A stretch of 64,000 bases of DNA from JABDMH01 sp965223215 (GTDB taxonomy: Bacteria > Bacteroidota > Bacteroidia > Chitinophagales > Saprospiraceae). The stretch spans positions 7,440,001 to 7,504,000 of the forward strand of contig CBDCVZ010000010.1 of NCBI GenBank assembly GCA_965223215.1, given 5' to 3'. The position numbers and the translations under genes are program-made. The notes beneath the pieces were generated by a model. The model was not told the DNA's origin and did no database searches. It saw only the letters and a list, made by a program, of their open reading frames with translations. Shown in pieces: positions 57,878 to 64,000 of the stretch (position 1 is its first letter; each line of letters starts with the position of its first letter).

Positions 57878-59311
57878 ATGAAGAGTTTGCTTCTTGCCAT
57901 AGTCATGCTACTCAACTTGCAATGGGTCAACGGTCAAACCACCAGAGCACGAGATTTGGGAATTCCATTTGTGGGTATTCCTGGTGCATACAATGCCATT
58001 ACAGATGTCAAAGGAGTTGAAGTGGGCTATAGTACCATCATTGAAGGTGAAGGAGAAAATGCCGTGGGGAAGGGTCCTGTTAGGACCGGTGTAACCGCAA
58101 TATTCCCAAGGGGAAAGGCAAAAAAATTCAGTCCTGTTTATGCCAATTGGTACAGTCTGAACGGTAATGGTGAAATGACGGGTACCACCTGGATAACGGA
58201 ATCTGGATTTTTAGAAACACCAATTATGATCACCAATACCAACAGTGTTGGCACCGTAAGACAAGCTGTCTTAAAATGGTTTGTAGATACGGACTGGTAC
58301 CGTGGTGAAGAATGGTGGTATACGTACCCTGTGGTTGCAGAAACTTACGATGGTTTTTTGAACGATATCTATGGATTTCATGTACAAGAAACACATGTCA
58401 TTGAAGCGATAGACAATTCGTCAGGTGGCAAAATCGCTGAAGGTAATATCGGGGGTGGAACCGGTATGATGTGCCTTGGTTTTAAAGGAGGTACCGGAAC
58501 TTCATCGAGAATAGTCAGCATTGATCATTCGACCTATACAGTAGGAGTGCTGGTGCAAGCCAACTTTGGGGCAAAACGGGATCTAACCATTGCCGGGGTG
58601 CCAGTTGGTATGGAACTCATGCATTTGGAAAGTGAGGAATATCACGGTCCACCTCAGTCTGCCAAAAAAGAAGGTACCGGTTCGATAATTGTTATTGTTG
58701 CTACCGATGCACCGCTATTGCCCCATCAATTAAAACGTATTGCGCAGCGCGTACCCCTCGGTATAGGAAATGTTGGGGGGCGGGGGCACAATGCCTCGGG
58801 TGATATTTTTCTTGCTTTTTCTACCGCGAATGAAAATGCCTTTAATCGTAATGAAACCACATCCGTGCTCACTCTTTCAAATGATAAGATGAGCCCACTA
58901 TTTAATGCTACCGTACAATCGGTAGAAGAGGCCATTATTAATGCAATGGTTGCTGCAGAAACGATGGAAGGAATTAATGGAAATAGAAGCCACCGCCTCC
59001 CTCATCAAGCTACCGTCGAAATATTGAAGAGATTCAATCGCCACCATACTGAACCAGAAATTCAAATGGATAGGTATATTGGAAAATATGAGCTTGATTC
59101 AAAATTAGGAATCATTATTTTCAAGGAAAAAAATAAGTTATTTTATCAGGTTTCTGGAAGACAAAAATGGGAGATGACTGCGATTGACAAGTCTACTTTC
59201 CATGTGTTTGGCATGGGCGGACGCATTGTTTTCAACATGGATGAAAATCAAGACATCTATGAATTGGTAATCATTAAGAATGGAGAATTTGTTGCGCGGA
59301 AAGTCGAATAG
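57878..59311 (+). CDS. P1-family peptidase (DmpA-like) with DUF3471-like tail
   Basis: 477 residues. Signal peptide LLLAIVMLLNLQWVNG. DmpA pattern: VGYSTI, VRTGVTAIFPRGK, NIGGGTGMMCLGFKGGTG, SIIVIVATDAPLLPHQLKRI and HNASGDIFLAFST, where Ser307 would be the self-processing nucleophile. The last 85 residues (MDRYIGKYELDSKLGIII onward) resemble the DUF3471 tail of the 23775 protein, an unusual addition. Aminopeptidase, periplasmic. Confidence 0.85.
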   Translation: MKSLLLAIVMLLNLQWVNGQTTRARDLGIPFVGIPGAYNAITDVKGVEVGYSTIIEGEGENAVGKGPVRTGVTAIFPRGKAKKFSPVYANWYSLNGNGEMTGTTWITESGFLETPIMITNTNSVGTVRQAVLKWFVDTDWYRGEEWWYTYPVVAETYDGFLNDIYGFHVQETHVIEAIDNSSGGKIAEGNIGGGTGMMCLGFKGGTGTSSRIVSIDHSTYTVGVLVQANFGAKRDLTIAGVPVGMELMHLESEEYHGPPQSAKKEGTGSIIVIVATDAPLLPHQLKRIAQRVPLGIGNVGGRGHNASGDIFLAFSTANENAFNRNETTSVLTLSNDKMSPLFNATVQSVEEAIINAMVAAETMEGINGNRSHRLPHQATVEILKRFNRHHTEPEIQMDRYIGKYELDSKLGIIIFKEKNKLFYQVSGRQKWEMTAIDKSTFHVFGMGGRIVFNMDENQDIYELVIIKNGEFVARKVE

Positions 59312-59324
59312 TAAGACATCTTAA

Positions 59325-59461
59325 TGGGTGCTAGCTAGGCGTTTGTCTTCGCCAACTTCTGGAAAATCCTGGCAGATTTTTCAGGTTGGTCGGTACTTGC
59401 CAAGTTGATTACCGACCCACGCAACTACGTATGGCTTTGCGTGTTAGCATAATTATTAGAT
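59325..59461 (+). other. Nested hairpin element
   Basis: Consecutive stems: CCAAC...CTGGAAAAT with ATTTTTCAG-GTTGG, GGTCGGTA-N14-TACCGACC (with ACTTG-C-CAAGT in the loop), and ACGCAA-N12-TTGCGT, followed by GTTAGCA. May be an attC-like site or an mRNA leader structure before the gene at 59462. Confidence 0.5.
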
Positions 59462-60541
59462 ATGGGTCACCTAGTTAAGGTTATTTTATTTGAAATCTTG
59501 ATCAGTGCTCCCTCAGGTCAGATTTTGAATGGGCAGATTATCATTGATGAAGAGCAGATAAACATTGTCAACCGCGAGATAGAAAATCTAGTCCACGAGA
59601 CAAGTAAATCGACTTTTAGTGGATCGATATTAGTAGCTAAAGCAGGGCAAGAGATCGTCAGACAACACTATGGATGGACCAACATCGACAGCACCGCATT
59701 GATTGGTTCAAATGCAAGATTCAATGTGGGTTCCCTCGCCAAAGAAATCCCTGCGGTTTCAATTCTTGATTTAATTCTCAAGGGCCGATTATCATATGAG
59801 GATACTGTTGACAAATTCATTAAGTACCTTCCCGAGTGGTCAAAGCATGTCACCATTGTTGATCTTCTCTTCTACAAAAGTGGCTTACCCCCTCTCAACT
59901 TCAGAAAGGTGCAGAGTGACCAACAAGGAATGGATCTGCTTTCGAAGCTGACTCGGCTACCTTTTGAACCGGGATCGAGATATCTTTATAATAATTGGAA
60001 CAACTTCCTTCTTACCAGAATAGTTGAAGAAGTAACCGACACGGATTTTGACAGTTGGGTGCACGAAAACTATTTTGACAAATTAGAAATTAGGAACTCT
60101 TTCTACGGGAGTACAGCGCCCGAAGAGACTCACAATATGACCAGAGCTTTTACGCAAAAATTTGGAGATGATGAAGTGGCAAATCCGAACTTTAAGCACT
60201 TCAAATTGTGCTATGCCCCACTTTATATGACAATTCACGACGTATATAAATGGATTGAGTTCATTTTTTCTAAGCATACCAAGCATGGGCAGATATCGAG
60301 ACGATTCTTTCAGAGTACGAATCTCCATCAGCAAGGACCGCTTGGGATCATTCAGCATTATGATGGCGGAGTATCGATACATAGGCATGGAGGATATGCA
60401 TATTCATACGGGTGCTTAACATATCGAGACTACGAGCATGGAATCACCATTATATTAATGACCAACAAAAATGAAGGATTTGAACTGAAGGATTTGCAGG
60501 ATCGAATTATGGAAGCTCTAGATAGTAATGGAATAAGATGA
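59462..60541 (+). CDS. Serine beta-lactamase-like hydrolase
   Basis: 359 residues. S91-L-A-K94 in VGSLAKEI, YNNWN (Y-x-N), and HRHGGYAYS near the end in place of KTG. A short N-terminal hydrophobic stretch suggests export. Belongs to the same broad family as the genes at 23775 and 51595 but is shorter and has no tail domain. Confidence 0.8.
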   Translation: MGHLVKVILFEILISAPSGQILNGQIIIDEEQINIVNREIENLVHETSKSTFSGSILVAKAGQEIVRQHYGWTNIDSTALIGSNARFNVGSLAKEIPAVSILDLILKGRLSYEDTVDKFIKYLPEWSKHVTIVDLLFYKSGLPPLNFRKVQSDQQGMDLLSKLTRLPFEPGSRYLYNNWNNFLLTRIVEEVTDTDFDSWVHENYFDKLEIRNSFYGSTAPEETHNMTRAFTQKFGDDEVANPNFKHFKLCYAPLYMTIHDVYKWIEFIFSKHTKHGQISRRFFQSTNLHQQGPLGIIQHYDGGVSIHRHGGYAYSYGCLTYRDYEHGITIILMTNKNEGFELKDLQDRIMEALDSNGIR

Positions 60542-60703
60542 AAATTTAGGGAAAGGGCTAATGGCCTGCTGCCGTAGCGATCAGCCTACTTGGGAGATGG
60601 TTAAATGTTTAGAGCAAGCCGTGGTGAAAATGAGTGGCAGTATTGATATGAACGTATAAGGGCCGGTGCATGCAGCACTGAGTCGCAGTGAGCAAGCATT
60701 GAA

Positions 60704-61399
60704 ATGAGAAGTAATTTAATAATATTCATTTTGGTAATCACATCGCTTAGTTCCTGTGGGCTAAGAAGTAATTCAAGGACTGGTAAGGTTGCAAAGAATA
60801 GCGACAAGCAACGGTCAATAATCCATGATTTGGAAAAGGCCAGTGGCTACCGATATGTTTACACCGACACTACCTATGCATCTTCTACTGGAAAAGGGAT
60901 AACCATACAAAACAGTTTTCCAAAAGGTGGAAACATTGAACCTGGAACACCCTACACTGATTCGATGGGAAAAGTATATTTTTTTGTAGGATTCTGGACT
61001 CGGATAATAAGTGGAACGAATGCCACCTTAGATTTTAAGGTCAGTTTCCCTGCTGATTCATTTCCGCTTTCCTCTCCATCTGATGCATACTTGAAATTGT
61101 TTGTACCAAGAGATACAATGACCTTTGAAAAACTATCATTGTATAGCTATGGTTTAACCAGAATGAAAACCTTTTTAGATACTAATTTTAACAATGCAAC
61201 CCTACTGCATAAGACACTTGAGCCAGATGAGGAGCATATTTTCTATACTATAGCTCTCTCTTATCAGGCGGGGGGACCCGCGAGATCAGCAATGATTTTG
61301 AAAGAGAAAGAACTTCTCTACAAAATTACCATGGGATCCCATGGTTCTTTGGAAATTCCCTGCGGAAGGATTGCTTTTGAAAATATACGTGATAAGTGA
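60704..61399 (+). CDS. Lipoprotein of unknown function
   Basis: 231 residues. Lipobox SLSSC (about residue 18). The rest is beta-rich with no recognised family (GYRYVYTDTTYAS, KVYFFVGFWTRI). Cell-envelope location is the only supported statement. Confidence 0.7.
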   Translation: MRSNLIIFILVITSLSSCGLRSNSRTGKVAKNSDKQRSIIHDLEKASGYRYVYTDTTYASSTGKGITIQNSFPKGGNIEPGTPYTDSMGKVYFFVGFWTRIISGTNATLDFKVSFPADSFPLSSPSDAYLKLFVPRDTMTFEKLSLYSYGLTRMKTFLDTNFNNATLLHKTLEPDEEHIFYTIALSYQAGGPARSAMILKEKELLYKITMGSHGSLEIPCGRIAFENIRDK

Positions 61400-61663
61400 C
61401 ACAATGTAGAATGCAGACCAGCTGGGAGCGAAGAAATCTCTGTCAGGATGATGAAACGAATGGCATCAGTTACTGAATTTCAGTAACTTGTCACTACTGG
61501 ACAATCCGAGGGGGAGGAACTAGAAGGCAAGTAAAAGTATTGAGGGAAGAGCCGGATGATGGTCACTGCCTGTACAGCATAATTGATGAGTGCAGCCGAT
61601 CAGAGGTCTTGGGTGAAATTCTCCCGGTCCAATGACAATCGCCAAAGGTAAAATCTTGCAATT
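61400..61663. other. Intergenic with a strong hairpin
   Basis: AGTTACTGAA-T-TTCAGTAACT (61468-61488) is a near-perfect 10-bp-arm palindrome without a U-run, so a regulator site is as likely as a terminator. Confidence 0.5.
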
Positions 61664-62527
61664 ATGAAAAAATCACTAGATATCAATAACTATGAATTTC
61701 ACTTTGAAGAAAAGGGAAAAGGTGAAAAAGTAATTTTAATACATGGCTCCTCAAGTGATTACCGCACCTGGCATAAGCAAAGTGAGGTTCTATCAAAAGA
61801 GTATCATGTGATTGCCTATAGTCGAAGATATCATTATCCCAACAAAAAAATAGATGAGCAGGCAGATTACTCGATGAAGGAACATGTGCAGGATTTGAAA
61901 GAGATAATAAGACATTTTGGGAATACTCCTGTAAACCTAATTGGACATTCGTACGGAGCACTATTGGGAATTGAATTGGCGTGCAAAAATCCGGAACTAA
62001 TAAAAAGTTTGGTCCTGGCGGAACCTCCCGCAATCCGACTTTTTGTAAGTAATACTCCAAAGCCTAAGGAAATTCTAACACTCTTATTTAAACGACCAAA
62101 AACTGCCTTATCCATTATAAAACTGGGCGCAATGGGGATTGATCCTGCTGCAAAAGCAGCCCGGAAAAATGATATGATTTCAGCAGTGGAATTAACCGGA
62201 GGGGCAATACTGGGTAAAAGATTTTTCAACAATTTGACCGAGGAAAGAAAAGAACAAGCTTTGATCAATTTGTCAGCTGCTGAATTAACCGGTTCTGGTT
62301 TTTTGCCGATAGAATCGGAGCAGCTAAGGGCTATCAATTTTCCGGTACTACTTGTCAATGGAAAATTAAGTCCGAGAGTTTTTAGCTATTTATCTGATAG
62401 AATTGAGGAGCTTATTACAAATGTGAAAAGAGTAACCATCTCAAAGGCATCACACCTAATGCATGAGGATAATTCTGAAGAATATAATACAGAAATAGTC
62501 GAGTTTCTTAAGGAAACTGAGAGTTGA
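61664..62527 (+). CDS. Alpha/beta hydrolase
   Basis: 287 residues: VILIHGSSSDYRTW (oxyanion loop), LIGHSYGALLGIELA (nucleophile), VLLVNGKLSPRVF (acid site lacks the usual Asp) and KASHLMHEDN (His). Cytoplasmic. Related in layout to the 10271 enzyme, not to 25721. Confidence 0.85.
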   Translation: MKKSLDINNYEFHFEEKGKGEKVILIHGSSSDYRTWHKQSEVLSKEYHVIAYSRRYHYPNKKIDEQADYSMKEHVQDLKEIIRHFGNTPVNLIGHSYGALLGIELACKNPELIKSLVLAEPPAIRLFVSNTPKPKEILTLLFKRPKTALSIIKLGAMGIDPAAKAARKNDMISAVELTGGAILGKRFFNNLTEERKEQALINLSAAELTGSGFLPIESEQLRAINFPVLLVNGKLSPRVFSYLSDRIEELITNVKRVTISKASHLMHEDNSEEYNTEIVEFLKETES

Positions 62528-62650
62528 TAATGCGAGTATCAAACATTTATCTATGATGGTCGATCCCAGCAAAAGCTCCCCTGGTTTATGCAGGATTCGT
62601 CCTAGGGTGCCAAGTAGTCAGAATAATCTCTTAAACAAATAACTTTAGCT

Positions 62651-63076
62651 ATGAAGTATTTACTATTAATTTTCATGACGACTTCTTGCTTCGCAGCAAA
62701 TTCACAAGAGGACGAGCAGGTAGATGCAAAAACAGCAGTGGAAAACGCTCTCCGCGATTACATTGAGGGCTGGTATAAAGCGGATACTGTCCGGATGGAC
62801 CGCTCTCTGCATGATGAACTTGTAAAGCGAATCCCTATTAGAGATAGCTCTGGCCATGATGTCATGCTGCGAATGGTTCAAAAATCAAGAATGGTTGAAC
62901 TGACGGGCAAAGGCGGTGGAGAAAGTCCCGATGCAGAGTATCAAATCTTTGTGGATGACATCGAAAAAGACATCGCCACAGCAAGGGTGTTATCAATCGA
63001 GTATCTGGATTACCTCCATTTGGTAAAGACAAATGCAGGATGGCAAATTGTCAATATTTTATTTCGTCGTCGCTGA
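62651..63076 (+). CDS. Secreted NTF2-like protein (lumazine-binding-like)
   Basis: 141 residues. Signal peptide LLLIFMTTSCFAANS. VENALRDYIEGWYKADTVRM and the C-terminal LVKTNAGWQIVNILF fit NTF2-like folds of the Lumazine_bd_2 type. Ligand unknown. Confidence 0.8.
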   Translation: MKYLLLIFMTTSCFAANSQEDEQVDAKTAVENALRDYIEGWYKADTVRMDRSLHDELVKRIPIRDSSGHDVMLRMVQKSRMVELTGKGGGESPDAEYQIFVDDIEKDIATARVLSIEYLDYLHLVKTNAGWQIVNILFRRR

Positions 63077-63355
63077 TTTTTGGTTTTTCTCAATTGGCAA
63101 TTATGGTCTTGATACAGAATACTCAGGTTAATGCCGGGAATTTTCATTTATTTAATGGTTGACTTGATCGATCATGAATTCAAATAGCACTGAAAAGTAT
63201 CGATGAAGATTTATTTGTAACTCCCTTGAGGCCAGAGGCTATCCAGACAGTGGCCAACTGGTCCAATCGATATCGATCAGCCCAAGGAAGAAGAAATCTA
63301 TGTGGGCAAAATTGTATCTTCTGATTTTAAAGAAAGCGAAAAAAGTTGATGAAAA
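63077..63355. other. Intergenic with a dead fragment
   Basis: The end of this stretch reads PKEEEIYVGKIVSSDFKESE before tandem stops, an unidentified remnant. Confidence 0.3.
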
Positions 63356-64000
63356 GTGAACCGAAATAAATTTATTGTTTCGATGGGTGCCGGCATGTTA
63401 TCCCTAATTTCGGGTACCTCACCCCAGCTCAATTTGGCTCATTCGGGTCGTAAGGGGAAGATACCTCGCAAGGCAATTGTTCCGGCTGCTTTGACGCCGA
63501 TCGACGACAAAGGGAAGGTTGATGTCGTTGAGTTCAAACGACACATGCGCTCTTTAGCGGATGTCCGTGGTGTTTCGGCCATCATGATTAATGGAGGTTC
63601 GGGACATGACAAAACATTGACTCGTGAGGAGCGACGGAAACTGCTTGCTGAAGCGTTAGCTACCGTGGGTGACCGTGTTCCAATCATTGCCGCCATCCGA
63701 GAGTCGGAGGAATGTCCTTCCCTCAAACCATTGGCAAAAGACGTGCAAAATGAAGGCGCCCATGCCATGACAATCATGCCTCCTGCCAGTGCGGAAGGCT
63801 TCTCGTTGGAATTTGCCAGCAATCGTTTCGATGTAGCATGTTCTGCAAGCAGCCTTCCCTTGGTCATTTATCAATCGAGATATGAGACGGAGACCTTGAG
63901 TCAATTGGCTAGTCTCTACCCAGTGTTTGCCGTCAAAGAAGGCAGTAAAGACCCGGCAACATTTGAATGCAATATGCGTGCCCTGCATGGTTTGGAGAAA
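63356..64000 (+). CDS. Dihydrodipicolinate synthase-family protein (partial, N-terminal)
   Basis: 215 residues run off the right edge. GTG start (ATG 63383 possible) with a signal-like N-terminus (IVSMGAGMLSLISG). IVPAALTPIDDKGKVDVVEF, IMINGGSGHDKTLTREERRK and LVIYQSRYE match the DHDPS/KDG aldolase barrel. The Schiff-base Lys lies in FAVKEGSK. Could be an aldolase for keto-deoxy sugar acids, exported unusually. Confidence 0.8.
   Translation, partial: MNRNKFIVSMGAGMLSLISGTSPQLNLAHSGRKGKIPRKAIVPAALTPIDDKGKVDVVEFKRHMRSLADVRGVSAIMINGGSGHDKTLTREERRKLLAEALATVGDRVPIIAAIRESEECPSLKPLAKDVQNEGAHAMTIMPPASAEGFSLEFASNRFDVACSASSLPLVIYQSRYETETLSQLASLYPVFAVKEGSKDPATFECNMRALHGLEK

Noticed and set aside
63439..63867. 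142-codon minus-strand open frame
   Set aside because: Antisense shadow of the DHDPS-family gene, whose plus-strand motifs are clear.

Overview
The window looks like an accessory, mobile-element-rich stretch of a Bacteroidota chromosome. The phylum call rests on gene content (an IS91-type element with its own tyrosine recombinase, a FISUMP-domain protein, a MocR/PNPOx pair, DUF1272, GMC oxidoreductase plus gluconate-dehydrogenase subunit 3, RraA and enolase-superfamily sugar-acid genes), on many lipoprotein and secreted proteins, and on TAnnTTTG-like -7 boxes (17692, 30155). A Saprospiria or Cytophagia-like host is a guess. No rRNA, tRNA or CRISPR was seen.

Layout. 1-7383: end of an unknown gene, then a DrmD-type SNF2 helicase overlapping a DrmMI-type adenine methyltransferase, the first pair of class 1 DISARM. 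The methyltransferase is broken by a 1-base loss and a 10-bp tandem duplication. 7440-10010: an IS91-like element whose recombinase and transposase each carry a hairpin-rich insertion. 10271-14631: hydrolase, LuxR regulator and a large FG-GAP secreted protein. 14699-17483: an intact IS21-family element. 17705-19676: HicAB, a membrane protein and a GrpB protein, separated by two attC-like inverted-repeat sites, i.e. a probable integrase-less integron cassette array. 19677-23760: decayed sequence with small genes. 22625-23432 and 35880-36695 are an approximately 0.8-kb direct repeat with reciprocally truncated flanking genes. Between them lie a serine hydrolase, an esterase-like protein, two PLP enzymes, a MocR regulator with its PNPOx-like neighbour, a cupin and an Ere/ChaN-like lipoprotein.

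36432-44341: erythromycin-esterase-like protein, then a minus-strand cluster (GDSL hydrolase, RraA, lactonase-type amidohydrolase, enolase-superfamily dehydratase, broken sodium symporter, GMC oxidoreductase, gluconate-dehydrogenase subunit 3). Together these read as an oxidative sugar-to-sugar-acid catabolic route. 44342-48172: transposase remnants, an amidase and a degraded IS21 copy. 48173-51058: a MaoC hydratase and an MFS transporter interrupted by a complete ISL3 element with a perfect 8-bp target duplication. 51595-64000: secreted hydrolases (two serine beta-lactamase-like enzymes, GH26 mannanase, P1/DmpA peptidase, alpha/beta hydrolase), small lipoproteins and the start of a dihydrodipicolinate-synthase-family protein.

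Short dispersed repeats (core GCTGAYATTTATCGTCA, four copies), decayed gene fragments (Doc, nitrilase, Lrp, SSS symporter, transposases) and hairpin clusters occupy the intergenic space, so the region appears to have been repeatedly invaded and rearranged.
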